The position numbers were made by a program, and so were the translations under genes. Of a DNA stretch of 64,000 nt, positions 32,831 through 44,439 are shown piece after piece. The notes beneath the pieces are model-generated. The model did no database searches. It saw only the letters and a program-made list of their open reading frames with translations, and was not told the DNA's origin. The stretch comes from Gnomoniopsis sp. IMI 355080 (lineage: Eukaryota; Ascomycota; Sordariomycetes; Diaporthales; Gnomoniaceae). Positions within the stretch are counted from its first letter, which is position 1, and each line of letters starts with the position of its first letter. The DNA is taken from positions 1 through 64,000 of the forward strand of contig JAPEVC010000135.1 in NCBI GenBank assembly GCA_027946555.1. The letters are read 5' to 3'.

Positions 32831-34759
32831 TCATGCCAAAAACGCTTCGCTGGTCTGCAGGCTCTGTAGCAGCTGTGTCCTCAGAGCCGCCACTGTGTCC
32901 CTTGCTGCCTTTTTGTCGCGATCTGCAACTCCCTGTAGGCGTTCATTCTCATCTTGAAGTCTAGAGGTGGAGTCGCGTGCCAACGTGAGAGCTTCTTTAA
33001 GGCTCCTGACCTCCTCGTTCAGCTCTTGTAGTTTTGCATCACGTCTTATAAGCTCTTCATCATGGGCTAATTGCTTCGCAGTCATCTCAATCTCTCTTTC
33101 GACTTGCACTTGAGCAATCTGTGCCTGCAGATCAGCGGCTACCGAAACCATAGACCCGAGATTGGTCTGGATTTCTGTCAGTTCAGCATGATTTTGCTCA
33201 ATAGCATGGCGTGCCTCGCCCAGAGATGTCCGGAAATTGTTGGCATTGGCTTCGGACTGCTCCATGTCTGCTTCAAGTCTGAAGATTCGATCATCTTTCT
33301 CCCTAAGTTTGAGACTCATAGCATCCATAGCGCTCATGCGGTCGTTAAGTTGATCTCGTAGATGCTGCTGCTGGGTACCGGCGTCCTCGAGCAAAGCCTC
33401 GTACTTCTTCGCCTGTACTGCTAAATCTCGCAAGCGTTGAAGCAAGGTGTCGAGAACCATTGTGCCCTCCAACGAGATGTCCATCGGCTTCTCATCCGGA
33501 AAGATTTGCTCGAGCTCTTGGCGAGCAGATTGAAAAGCTGCACTCAGAGTGGACAGAATGCCTCTTGTATCTGAACTTGGAGGACCGAGGGTTGCTATCA
33601 AAGAGTTGAGGTTGGCGAGCGCTGCTGTCTTCTCTGCCAGTGTCTGGAGCATGATATCGGTCTGCAATTGAAGATCCGGATCGACGTCGTCGGTGACAAT
33701 TGGGTCTGGCACTGGCATAACATTGGCCTTTTGTAGGCTCTCGAGTCGTTCTTTATTCTCTAGCGCGTTTTGGAGACTAACAATCTCGTGGCGGAGTTGC
33801 GTCAATTCAACTTCCAAACACGCTTGGCTTGTGTCTCCGAAAGTCGCCTGAACGCCCACGTCGCAAGCTGATGCTGGGAAAGAAGAGCGCAGAGTATCAG
33901 AAGAGGCAGACTTGGTCGGGCTGGTATTGGGAGGAGTGAGCGCTTTCAGATTATCGATATATGGCTTTCCTTCTCCATGAGACACACTGTCGGCGCTCTC
34001 GACCTCGAGCGTGGTGTCATCCCGAAACCGATCGTCCATGTCCGAGAAACTGTCGTCATCCGTAAAAGCGTCCCCAGCAGCCATGTCCCAGTCATCATCG
34101 ACAACGTGATTGAAATTATCACTGCGGAGACCATGTCTGAGATTTGATATTTCCCTTTCAAGCTCCATAATTCGGCTTGTATCCTGCAACAAAGAAGACT
34201 CTTCCCGGAGCATCTCGTTCTCGACTTCCTTGGCCGCAAGCTGGTCTCGAAGTCTTTGCATCTCTTCAACGTTCTTCTTCGCACGTTGTTTCCTCTCGTC
34301 ATATATAGTGTTCATCTCCTCGCTCAGCCCGTTACGCCTGATCCTCCTCTTGACTCGGTCATCGAGGATGGCTCGAAGCGGGAAAATCCGGATCTCGTTG
34401 CATCCGGGTATAGCTCCATGTCTTTCGTAGCTACGTTTTCGGATCGTACTGTCTGGTGTGTTAAGACTGGGTGTCTTCGCATAATTCCTCCGCTTAGTGG
34501 CAGGGATGGCCCTCTGGACTGAGCGGTGGCCACCGGTGGTGGGAGGTGTTATGGGGCCAACGTCAATATCACGAACGATGATCGAGTTGGACTGGGAGGA
34601 CTTTGCTCTTTTCGTCTGCTTCGGTGTGGCTGAAACCTTTGAGACGGCATGCTGGCGCGGACGGCGTTGAGACGGTGAAGTGCTCGTGTGGAGTCTCACG
34701 GCTGCATGTCTGGGGGATCGCCTCAGAACAATGGCCTCCGAGTTGCTATCGTCACTCAT
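32831..34759 (-). CDS. Large coiled-coil protein of unknown function
   Basis: Intronless frame of 642 residues from ATG 34759. Residues 1-135 are basic, Ser/Thr/Pro-rich and disordered, with several TP sites (ITPPTT, KTPS, NTPDS) that could be cyclin-dependent kinase targets. Heptad-rich helices follow at about 150-215, 305-345 and 365-640, separated by an acidic linker with DDDSFSDMDD. The C-terminus is helical (LRTQLLQSLQTSEAF). The layout resembles spindle-pole, kinetochore or septation scaffold proteins, yet no family-specific motif is visible, so that is only a guess from architecture. Confidence 0.8.
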   Translation of the reverse strand: MSDDSNSEAIVLRRSPRHAAVRLHTSTSPSQRRPRQHAVSKVSATPKQTKRAKSSQSNSIIVRDIDVGPITPPTTGGHRSVQRAIPATKRRNYAKTPSLNTPDSTIRKRSYERHGAIPGCNEIRIFPLRAILDDRVKRRIRRNGLSEEMNTIYDERKQRAKKNVEEMQRLRDQLAAKEVENEMLREESSLLQDTSRIMELEREISNLRHGLRSDNFNHVVDDDWDMAAGDAFTDDDSFSDMDDRFRDDTTLEVESADSVSHGEGKPYIDNLKALTPPNTSPTKSASSDTLRSSFPASACDVGVQATFGDTSQACLEVELTQLRHEIVSLQNALENKERLESLQKANVMPVPDPIVTDDVDPDLQLQTDIMLQTLAEKTAALANLNSLIATLGPPSSDTRGILSTLSAAFQSARQELEQIFPDEKPMDISLEGTMVLDTLLQRLRDLAVQAKKYEALLEDAGTQQQHLRDQLNDRMSAMDAMSLKLREKDDRIFRLEADMEQSEANANNFRTSLGEARHAIEQNHAELTEIQTNLGSMVSVAADLQAQIAQVQVEREIEMTAKQLAHDEELIRRDAKLQELNEEVRSLKEALTLARDSTSRLQDENERLQGVADRDKKAARDTVAALRTQLLQSLQTSEAFLA

Positions 34760-36538
34760 CGCTTGTAATTCACACTATGTATAGTACAAATGGCAAAGTT
34801 GGCAACCTAACAGCATAAACAGTGAAGAAATGCTGTTTCTTAAACAAGAACAGGTGGGCTGGGCAGGAGATCCACTTTGACGCCCGCCTAGGTCATCGAA
34901 TGGAGTCGTGCAGGCCAAAGGCGCGTAGACGCGTTACACGTGTCAGACCCGCCTGATTGTGCTGTACTGCCTAGGTCTTTTGCTTTTGTTGGACTGCAGG
35001 ATGGTTGTTGGCCTTGAACAGCACATCATTTGACACTCACCAAGCAGCTTCACATCCTTTTCAGGCAAAGACGGTGGTTCTTATGAGTATCGTATTTGCA
35101 ATGGAGACTTTGCACACTGTGAAATAGGAGACTAGGGTCACAGCTCAGATGTATTCAGGATCTCAAGCACCATGTTCAAGCACACTTCAATTGGAAATCC
35201 TGATTGAAAGACAAGTACTTTCCAAAGGTATTTGTGCTCATAATTCAATTTTAAGGATGTGCCTTTTGATTTCACACAGAGGTTGAGCCAATACAATAGT
35301 CAAGAAACTGGGCCCACTTTCTTCTGTTAGTACCTACTTACTTGGCAGACGTTTTACCCATGTCTGACAAGCCAAGCCTGCAACTGGTAAGCAGCTTACC
35401 TTCTGAGATATGATGCTTGCTTAAGTAGCTCAACAAGGTTCATAGCCACGAAAAGCGTCACAGTCTTTCCCGTGGAAGAATGCTGGTTCATCAAGAGTAA
35501 ACACATTCGGCTCGCCATGACGACGTGCGTCGAGGATTGGAGTTTCCGCGTTCTTGGGCTTGAGGGCCTTCTTGCTGAATACTACCAGTTGTCATGAGAG
35601 AAATTGAGCGGAATGGTGTGCAAAGGGCGTGGCTACTAGCGGCAGATTATGAGTGGCTTTCCTCTTGAGCATCAGCACTGAGCACTCTGTCTAGGGTCTA
35701 TTTTGGAGCAAGTATGGCAGAGGCCGCGAATTCGATGGGACTCGAGAACAGAGGCGCGAAGATAATTGCGATTTGGGTGTATGGGCAATTTTAACGACAG
35801 CAGACTATAGCGGATACCTAGTGTCTTGGTCTGCGTATTCTTCAAGTGCAATGAAGCTTGCGACAACGGTATTCAGGTCTAAATAGGATAGATGGGAAAT
35901 GCCTTAGCCGAAGGGAGCTGAATCTAAAGCATTTCAAGTCGTTCATCTTCGAAGGCCAAAAAAAAAAGAAAATCTTCTTCAACAGTCTGAACATCGTAAA
36001 CAGCAAAGTTATCAATAGAAGAGCATCAACATGAGGTTTACTTGCCTGTGTGCTGTACCTACCTCGGAGCCTGATAAAGTATGTGTAGACTAATAAGGCG
36101 ACGTTTTAAGAATCATCAGCGTCCACCCACCAGGCTGGAGAATGGGGTTCCCAAACTATTTGGCCAAATGATTGTGTCTTTTGCAATGAGAGTTCTATGA
36201 AGTCTACGTACAAAATCGAAGTATTAATAATAATATACCCAAGTAGAATCTGGTCTTTCGTGCAATACTAGTGTCCAGTCTCGATTGCACTTCCAAACCG
36301 CGAAAGCATCTCCTCCCGGCTTTTAAAGAATTGGACTCCATCACGATTCAACTCAGAACATAGTAAGCGTAAAATTAGGACCACTTTCCCCTCTTTGGTA
36401 AAGAAAGAGTGAACTTCTCCATGAGATACCGCCCCCCCCCCGGGACATATCGCGGCAGAAGAATGATATGACTGTAGAAGGTCATGATGTTGGCAACACT
36501 TCTAGAACCATGTTCGAGAGGACTTCTCTGGTCACTCC
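34760..36538. other. Intergenic, no supported gene
   Basis: Short frames only. It includes the promoter of the coiled-coil gene, a 10-base C run at 36432..36441 and the 3' flank of the PAN-like gene. Confidence 0.6.
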
Positions 36539-37354
36539 TCAGTTGGTTGAATTGGTCCCAGAGATACTTGTGGTGTTGAGGAAGGGCGATGTGCCCGAGA
36601 CCGTAGCATTGAGCGAGGTACCGTTGCCAAAGGAAGTGCCGTTGGTACTGAGACTGCCTGAGCTGAAGTTGCTTGAAGCACCAGTCGCAGTTGCGATTGG
36701 CGTAGCTTCGAGAGTGGCGGTTGCTGTTTCGTCGCCATTCACGTCTGTCGTGGCCTCCGTGGTCGACGCTGGGACAAGCGCGTTCAAGGACCCAACCGCG
36801 GAGGTCGTCGAGTCGGTCGATGAATCGGTCTCATCGCTGTCATCTGATCCAGTATCTTCGCTGCTATCTGATCCGGTATCGTCGCTGCCACTTGTTCCAG
36901 TAATAGTTGGTTCAGGCACTTCAGTCGTCCGTGTCTTAGTGGTATGCACAGTTGTCACGTGTACGTGAGATGTGGACGTCGACGGCAGTGCGGTCACAGA
37001 AGCAGTGGCACTGACGCACCCCACGTCGTAGAAGGTCAAATCAATGCGACTGTTTGCCTTGAAATTGCCAGTCAGGGGCTCGTCGAAGAGCATGCAGACG
37101 CTGTCATCGTATCCAAAACTCTTGCAACGTGTCTGGACAGCGCAGCGGGCAGAACAACCTGAGTAGGAAGCCAACGTTTTGCTGGCGCTATAAAAGTAAT
37201 TGTTGTCTGTGTCTGCGCGGCCCTTGACCCCACACATATTGCTGTCACGCTCAGTCACCAGCCAGCCTGGTAGAAGGCCAGCTGAGGCGATGGCGGGGCT
37301 CAATGACAAAAAAAGGAAGGAGGTACTGAAGAACATCGTGGCGGCTCTAATCAT
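36539..37354 (-). CDS. Secreted PAN/Apple-like protein with Ser/Thr-rich tail
   Basis: Intronless frame of 271 residues. A signal peptide (hydrophobic residues 7-25, cleavage probably after ASA at 25) is followed by a six-cysteine module: C41, C67, C71, C77, C87 and C113. The arrangement, with CKSFGYDDSVCMLF in the middle, is that of fungal PAN/Apple-like domains, which bind carbohydrate or protein. The rest, from about 115, is a Ser/Thr/Asp-rich stalk with many N-x-T/S sites and runs of GSDDTGSDSSED, expected to be heavily glycosylated. No GPI signal or TM follows, so it should be secreted or wall-associated by glycan contacts. The antisense frame 36468..36968 is a shadow of the repeats. Confidence 0.8.
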   Translation of the reverse strand: MIRAATMFFSTSFLFLSLSPAIASAGLLPGWLVTERDSNMCGVKGRADTDNNYFYSASKTLASYSGCSARCAVQTRCKSFGYDDSVCMLFDEPLTGNFKANSRIDLTFYDVGCVSATASVTALPSTSTSHVHVTTVHTTKTRTTEVPEPTITGTSGSDDTGSDSSEDTGSDDSDETDSSTDSTTSAVGSLNALVPASTTEATTDVNGDETATATLEATPIATATGASSNFSSGSLSTNGTSFGNGTSLNATVSGTSPFLNTTSISGTNSTN

Positions 37355-39985
37355 AAATCTATTATGACAGAGCGGTATAGATATTAAAGAGAGTAATTGA
37401 GCCTTTGTGAGGTCAGATCAAAAGGATGAAAAAAGGAATGTGTGCTGGACTATCAAAGGGGATGTTTGTCTGTCCACCCGTGGAAAAGCTGTCTCTTATA
37501 TTCTCACATGCCGCCACCGTTTGTAAGATCATATACGAGCTATGATACCTTCAACATCACGAACACGAACGTTGTTACCTGCCGATAATCATGAAAACTA
37601 CGTATAGAAGCTCTGGCTCTTGAACATGAGACGGTCGGTCGAGTTGGTGCGTCCAAATCCTGCAAGGCGACGGAAGCTAGAATTTTTGGCGTGCGGCCGG
37701 CGCATGTGTGAACAGACCCTAAAGCAGGGGCGACGACGACCTTAGGTATGTGGATCCGGGTACTTCTATAGTAGCAAGCAAAGATGTAGACATCCAAGCC
37801 AAGTGCTATGGGATCTGCCAGCGCTACTGCGCAGTTCTCAATGGTCAAACGCTCTGCCTGCGCTCAACCTGAGCAGCGCATGTAGGGGGAAAGGGGTACA
37901 CTCTCGAGAGATGCTCTACGCCACGCATCTTTCCCACGACAATTGGAATAGATGTCTGCTCTTAGACGTGCATCCAAATAATTTGTCAATATCTTCAAAC
38001 CCCTGGAGGCCTACAAAATAGCCAGCCCTCAATAATCCTGCTTGATCAGCTAGTCGGGACGCAGTGGCGGGTCGACATCGCTTGACCTCGGTCCTCCGAG
38101 ATTGCCACCAAGCGTGACAATTGGAATCGTGTGAATCAACGGAGTAACTCGCAAGTGAAGCTTTGAACCTTCGATCCACTTCCTGTCAGGCGGTTCCAGC
38201 TGAGGATGATAAGCCTTTTGCGGCTTAGAAAAGATGAACAGCGGCGCGCGAAGAGAGCACCCGGCCTCACATGTACCTTAGGTAGCCTATCAAGCATGCG
38301 TGTCGCTACTAAATTCTCCAGTCGAATATCGCGGTGCTTCATTGACGGCAACACTATCTTTTGCAACTCTCGAAATATCTTGGCATATCAGTCAGCGGCT
38401 GAGCTGGGCCCCGAGAGCTGAGGTCAGCGATGGCAAGAGAGGAGGTATGTATGTAACCGCGCTGCCAATATGGATAATGAAATATGGAGCGCGTATTCTA
38501 GATCCGGGCGTCCGTTCCCAAGGCGAGGACCGACAGTTCCAAGGCCATCTTCGTCACTCATCGAATCCTCAGCGGCGAGCGCGGCTTGATCGATTGCTTT
38601 CGCTTGAGGAAATACCTATATACCTGGCCGAATCCCTTGCGGAGATATCAGTACCGTGACATCGAGGACGACTTCGCACCAGACATACTTGGTGCACTCA
38701 CTGTGATTTTTGGTGTCCAGTCGGTGTTGTTGAGCCTCCATCCGCAGTGACCCTCGCTTAGGCTCTCCTATCTGTGGAAATGAATCTCCATTGTCCCGAT
38801 GTCTCCCATGCTCCTTGGTGGAATTTATTTTTTCAACGGTCTTCTTCAGATATTAAGGGTCCGAGACTGGACGTTCCGTTCCAAGCCAGTAGTCGAGGTC
38901 CTAGGCAATTCCATCGAGTCATGGCCGTTGCACGCTCCGCGCTTTGAACAGGGAGGCCTGGCTGGGGCTATGGGATATCAAGGGGTGGCAGGGGAGTGAT
39001 CAGTTCCACTTGCCGCGTGATTGACACAGCCTAAATTTAGGCGAGCTTCGTTTCTCACTACAGAAGTTACCATAGTCGCCAGATACAATACACACACTCT
39101 TATGTAGGATAAAACCCACTGCTTGGTGCAACAAACAGCAGAGTCAGTCCCTTATTTAGGTGAACGGTATTCCTCCAGAGGTAATTCTGAATGAAGTTTG
39201 CTAAAGAATCACAGTCTTCACTATCTAATCCTAAAAAATCATCCGAAGTCTGGATCGGGTTAATCGTTGGGGCGCAGGCAGCGGCAGTGTTCACGCATGA
39301 ATTGCGAGGGCCCACATTCCGTCAAAGTTCACTCTATTTGGGGAGACAACCTAGACTTTATCGTGAAATTCACCATAGTCGTAGGTGCTGAAGGGAGAGA
39401 ACTGCGGATAATCGGGCTTTTAAAGACTACGGTCGCCTTGCAAAACTTCATGCATGATGACTCGTGAGGGCGCGCGAACTCGTCTGGTAGTCGATCGCCA
39501 AGCTATGTGCTTCGGAGCGTTCAACCTGTCTGGGGCTGCTCGCCAACGGTTTGTAGGCTGTGAACCTGTCAAAGAAAAGTTCCAATCCCTTCTCCTGTTT
39601 TTGATGTTCTTTATCGAGAACACACGCCGATCTCAGGGACGAGATCGTCATCGCTTGAGCTACCCCCATGTTCCACAAGGCTCAGTTCGTCAGTCAAATT
39701 CTGGATTTCGTTTCAACCTTCTACCGTACTTGCAGTATTTGATTTAGACATCTTACTACTTTGGTTCAGCATGCCCAATCCGTTTCTTTCACACATTTCC
39801 GGTGATGACGTGATCTTTTGAACGACGCGAATTCCTTGCTTCTTTCTCTAGGATACAGAAACAGAGGATCCTGATCTGCTTCGTCCAGTGCTGCATATCG
39901 TTGAGCGCCATATTCCTGTTACATTCTCTACGACCCTCTCAATGTTACATACGTGCTCGACTCCAAAGGAACAAAGGGCGGCACA
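37355..39985. other. Intergenic, 2.6 kb, no supported gene
   Basis: Frames of 60-120 codons without ATG starts or motifs. CTTAGGTA at 37741 and TACCTTAGGTA at 38274..38284 belong to the recurrent motif family. Confidence 0.55.
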
Positions 39986-41260
39986 ATGAGACTGCCAGTG
40001 CTCCCGCCGTCGATTCTGCTCCTCATCCTCTCTTCCACAACGAGCATACGATGTATGATTACCCTCGACTTTTCCGCCTATCCGACCTCGACTCAGTCAT
40101 GCCTTGAAGATGCAGCGGGCATTTCTGGGTGTTCTGGGGACACAGTCGCCGAGATGAACCAGTGCTTGTGTGGGAATACAGGGGACTTCGTCATCAATAC
40201 CGCCACATGCATCGGATCTCAAGGAAACCAAATTCTGGAGAAAGTATGGGATCTATTACAGGAGTCTTGCTCCAATACCAAAACACCGTTGGCAATATCA
40301 GAAGAGAGATTCTTGACCAGCGGAACCGTAACAAAGGTGTCTAGCACGATAACCACCACCAGTGCTGGTATTTTGACGACATTCACAACCACCAGCACAA
40401 GCACGCGTGCCAGTGTTGCAAGCACTGCAACCTCAACCTCAACATCGAGCTCCAACAACGATGACATCGTGGCGAGTGCCAAAATAGGGGCAATCGCGGC
40501 ATGTGTAGCAGGCACTTTGTTCATTATCTGTGTGGTGTGTCTCATCATTCTGCTCAAGAAGAGGAAAAGGGACAAGGAGTTGTTGCGGCAAGCGCAAGAA
40601 GCAGCCAGGTACGGCGATCGAGATCGAGGCCCGGACAAGCCGCTGTTGAACCCTGGAGACGTCACACCCAGGGGCTTCGGAGGAACAGGGTACGATCGGA
40701 CATTAGGAGCAAATGTGGCACCTCCAACGCCTTCATACGCTGGCCCCATATCACCACAAGTCTGGAGGTCCTGGCCGCAACTATCCGAGCAAGGCACTAC
40801 AACAACACCGAGCGAACTCGACAGCGATATTCGCTCCCAAAATGAAGACCTCACACAAGGCCAACACACATATTGGCCTTCACCACTATTATCACAAGGA
40901 GGTGGGACCATGGGCACATGGTGTCCATCCCCCCTGTCGGCAGTACCCTCATCAAATGTACTAGGGATGTACAATGGAGGAAGCAGTACAATAGGCGCAC
41001 TATCGACAATCTCGTCACCATTATCTCGGCAAGTAACTGGAACGATGTCAACATCGCGGTCAAGCTGGGCACACAACAGACCTCAAGATGAGCTCTATGA
41101 ATTGCCAGGGAGCGAAGTCAGGAGTCCGGTGGAGGCGGACTCAATACCTGTGTTAAGAACATCACAGAGATTGTCGATGGCCATCAGTCAAGCACCCCCC
41201 GAGTATAGTGCAGGTGGATGGAACGACCCTATTACAGACAAGCCGCCAGCCTGGATTTGA
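39986..41260 (+). CDS. Single-pass Cys-rich surface protein with cytosolic PPxY tail
   Basis: Intronless frame of 424 residues. A signal peptide (1-22) is followed by a short Cys-rich ectodomain with C39, C49, C60, C62, C75 and C95, reminiscent of CFEM but with fewer cysteines. A Ser/Thr-only stalk (about 115-157), one TM (about 167-190) and the stop-transfer KKRKR come next. The cytosolic tail of about 230 residues is Ser/Pro/Gly-rich and disordered, with PPEY at 404-407, a PPxY motif bound by WW domains of Rsp5-type ubiquitin ligases. The layout (glycosylated stalk, one TM, regulatory tail) is that of wall-stress sensors of the Mid2/WSC kind, although no WSC domain is present. ATG 39986 is the first start in frame. 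Confidence 0.75.
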   Translation: MRLPVLPPSILLLILSSTTSIRCMITLDFSAYPTSTQSCLEDAAGISGCSGDTVAEMNQCLCGNTGDFVINTATCIGSQGNQILEKVWDLLQESCSNTKTPLAISEERFLTSGTVTKVSSTITTTSAGILTTFTTTSTSTRASVASTATSTSTSSSNNDDIVASAKIGAIAACVAGTLFIICVVCLIILLKKRKRDKELLRQAQEAARYGDRDRGPDKPLLNPGDVTPRGFGGTGYDRTLGANVAPPTPSYAGPISPQVWRSWPQLSEQGTTTTPSELDSDIRSQNEDLTQGQHTYWPSPLLSQGGGTMGTWCPSPLSAVPSSNVLGMYNGGSSTIGALSTISSPLSRQVTGTMSTSRSSWAHNRPQDELYELPGSEVRSPVEADSIPVLRTSQRLSMAISQAPPEYSAGGWNDPITDKPPAWI

Positions 41261-41537
41261 AAGAGGCTGCTGAGCGGCGCAAAGATAAACGGCTCAGAAG
41301 CCATGGAGATACTAATGAATGACGAGGATACCCATGATACACACTATATATGTAGACGTAATTCCAGACCATTTACTGCTATCAACACTGCCCATGCTCA
41401 ACGAAGCGCTCCATCTTTGTCTTTCACGCAGAAGATTGCAGAGGAAGTCCGGCGTTGTGTGAAATTTAAAAATCTGGGCATGATCAATGGTGCTCTTCTT
41501 CAAGAATATAGAAGTACAGCCCCCACTGTGTCTAGCT

Positions 41538-42833
41538 TTAACCCATCAAATGCTGGTCTCCGCTCCCCGTCTCTGCTTGCTCACCCAAGGACGTATGTGG
41601 AGCAATAGTAGGAGCCTTGCGATCCATCCTTCTCCTCCAAGGCTTATAGACTAGCACAGAGCCCACACCAACGACAAGAAATAGACCGCATATACTCCCG
41701 CCGATGATTTCGAAATTGTCTCCGATGGCCTCAACTCCATCCCAGAAGCTACCACTCGGCTCAGCCACATTCAGTGCCAACGTCAGCAGTTGTATGATGC
41801 CTCTGGCGAGTTGTTAGAATTATTTACGAATAAAGACGGATGCCTTGTAAGAAGACAGAACCACTCACATGAAAGCGGAAACCACAATTGTAATGCCAGT
41901 CAAGACAATTGAATAGTACAAAATAGCGATGTGGTCTCTCGCGAAGGCTTTGGAAGTATACAGAGTCATCATCAAGGCTCCGTCGGTCGTATCAAGTAGA
42001 CACATGCCAGCTGATTGAACCAGGTTAGTTTTCAATAACACAAGAAGAACCATACATGATTACGCACCTGTGAATAAGACTGGGAAGATCAATATCAGCC
42101 ACAAACTGGTGCCACTTGCACCTTGAATACTCGCTATTCCCAAGATGGCGATTTCCGAACTTGTGTCAAAACCCAACCCGAACATCACGCCCAGGGGATA
42201 CATCTTCCATGGACGGTCCACAATGCGGAACAAATTTCGGAAAATATTGGCCAAGAAACCTGCACCCTCGAGATTTAATTGTCCTACAGCCGCATCTTCC
42301 TGCGCGCCATCGTCTTCGCCGTCTCTGCCACGCTCTCGCTGCTCCTTTAGAAGCTCCCGCAGCCTCTTGACCAGCCGGTTGAGCACCCATGAATTCCCAG
42401 CACACAAAATCAACAAAAACGCCGCGCTTACGCTCGTGCCGATGATATTGCCCACTCTCTGGAAGCCGTCGAATCTCTCTCTCAGCGCGCCACTTGTCGC
42501 AGCGACGACAATGCAGGTGATAACGACGATGGTGGAATGTCCCAAACTGAACCAAGTCCCAACACTTACAGGACGTTGTCCAGAAGCGATGAGCCGCCGT
42601 GTCATCAGGTCGATGGCACTGATGTGGTCCGCATCGAGGGCATGGCGGAGACCGAGCGTGTAGGAGAGGACAGCTGAGGAAATGAGTGCTGGGAAGAGAC
42701 GAAGAACGATACCAACGGCGACCCAAACGATCAGGTTGATGGCGATCAATAAGACAATTTGCCGTACGACGGCCGGAGGTAGGCCCCGGAGGACCTTCGG
42801 GACCGGAAGGCCGGGGATGGCGAAGCGGGGCAT
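41538..42833 (-). CDS. Nickel/cobalt transporter, NiCoT family
   Basis: Minus-strand exons 42833..42068, 42010..41869 and 41802..41538 join in phase to 390 residues. The NiCoT signature in TM2 is HALDADH (H64 to H70), which is needed for metal selectivity and transport; FSLGHST and LGFDTSSEI follow in later TMs, and splicing creates the conserved FTAGMCLLDTTDG. About eight TM segments are expected, with a charged cytosolic loop (KEQRERGRDGEDD) between the halves. It imports Ni2+ (and Co2+) at the plasma membrane. In fungi nickel mainly serves urease; no urease gene is in the window. The initiator is ATG 42833 because the upstream extension lacks an ATG. It converges with the surface-protein gene, ends 277 nt apart. 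Confidence 0.92.
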
Positions 42834-43754
42834 GGTTCTTCGGAGGGACAAACAGGGACTGCCCGGCGGCGGGCTATGGAAAGGAATTCAGACAGCACCA
42901 CCTCGGATGACAACCCAAAGCTGTACCTGAATATAGTTCATGAAGATGGCATCCTTATTATCAAATCACAGGTATGGCATGTCCGAGTTGCAAAATTTGA
43001 GAAGAATTTGCTCTTCTTCCGGGATTGACTCGATGTGGATTTTTTTTCTTTTTGGATAAACTCAAAATGAGGGGGTGGTCAGCACTGGTCGCCCACTCGC
43101 GGGAGCTACGATAAGCCTGCAGATTTTGCTTTACGTGACCAGCCTTACTAAGATATGTGGCTTGCGCTACGCCCGCTCAAATTCCATGTCACTATCATCG
43201 TGTTCTGGCAGACCGAATTAACCAGCAAACCATCCCAAGGCAAGGACACACTGCCTGGCATCGACTTGTTCAATGTGATCGAATTCAGTCCATTTGTTCT
43301 CAGGATATGACCTAGTCATTATTTCAACGCAAGAAACGCTGCTAGAAACTGCACAGGCGAAAGTTTGGTCAACGTGGGAGCCAGCGATTACCTTCGGCGT
43401 TTAATTAGCCGCATCTCATACTGCGCAGCAGAGTGGGAATCGTGCAACGTCAGTTCAAGACCAGGATGCCGCGCGTATATTTGTGCAACCCTGGCGCGTA
43501 TCACTTGTATTTGTCGATCAGTCGATCGTCCGAAAGTTTGCAAAACTCCCGGTCCTAGACTCGCTCCTACTTAGGTATGTAGTAGACTACTTGTGTGAAC
43601 AAAGCGTTTTTTTTCCCCCACTAACTCCTCCTGCAGCATGCTTGACTTTGGGTAACAAGCTATCTAGGTGATCACGCCTGCACCACTAGCATAAGCCATA
43701 GGCTATGTGCTGTTGGCAGCTGGCGTCGATGCACTTTGCTACAATGACAAACCC
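42834..43754. other. Intergenic, no supported gene
   Basis: Promoter of the Ni/Co transporter and 3' flank of the Myb-like gene. CTTAGGTA occurs near 43570. Nothing else recognised. Confidence 0.6.
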
Positions 43755-44439
43755 TCACACACTGTGGCACACTGAGCATGCGTCGTGCTCCTCCCGCAGC
43801 TGGGTGTGCATCTTCTTCCACTTCTCTACCTTCACAGCCCTGTAGAAGTGCTCCTGGCAGCCCTTGACTTGTTTGCCCTCGATCTGTGCCTACAGGAAAT
43901 GTTATCATGATTGTGTTTTTTTTTTTTGGGGGGGGGGGTGTTCTTTGGAGTGCTTATGGAGTACATGATTGGAGTGGCACTTACTGCGATGTCCTTGAAG
44001 GGCACGCGCTGAGCATGAAGCCGCACCAACGCTCCGGTCTTCTCCTCGGTCCACGATCCACCATCACTTTGACCAGAGTTAGGGATCTCTGGCGTAGGCG
44101 ACTTTGGCTTGGCCTTTTGTTTGACAGGAACATGGTTGAATCTGTCGAGAGACTTGGCGAACCGCGCAGCTGCCCGGTCCGTGAGCTCCTCCTCGACGCG
44201 TTTGGCGAGAGCTTCTTTGAGGCTTGGATGCATGACCATACCTCTGACCAAGAGGTTCGCACGGTGGCCGTCAAAACCATACGGTCCGAAAGCGTCAGGC
44301 ATCAGGTTACGAAGAGTCTCGTCGTCTCTATGATCGATGGCTGTGTCGTCTGCGATTTGTGTCATTCTGTTTCTCTCGCGATGGTCAGAAAAGGCAAAAT
44401 GACATCTTTTGATTCAAAGGAAACTCACTGCGAACCCAT
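43755..44439 (-). CDS. Myb/SANT-like DNA-binding protein
   Basis: Exons 44439..44429 (11 nt), 44366..43985 and 43889..43755 give 175 residues; an alternative start is ATG 44365 inside exon 2, which is in the same frame and removes four residues. The main module is a Myb/SANT-like helix set: SWTEEKTGALVRLHAQRVPFKDIA, continuing over the intron with AQIEGKQVKGCQEHFYRAV. The tail ends CSVCHSV, a CxxC pair. The first half is acidic/basic mixed with PDAFGPYGFDG and a helical segment. The intron between the Myb halves carries a run of 12 T followed by 11 G. It probably binds DNA or chromatin. It is divergent from the Pus1 gene. Confidence 0.7.

Noticed and set aside
36468..36968. 166-codon plus-strand frame rich in Val/Ser
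   Set aside because: It is the antisense shadow of the Ser/Thr-rich stalk of the secreted PAN-like protein.
40219..41076. 285-codon minus-strand frame
   Set aside because: Shadow of the surface-protein gene; no motif, and the plus strand has signal peptide, stalk and TM in order.
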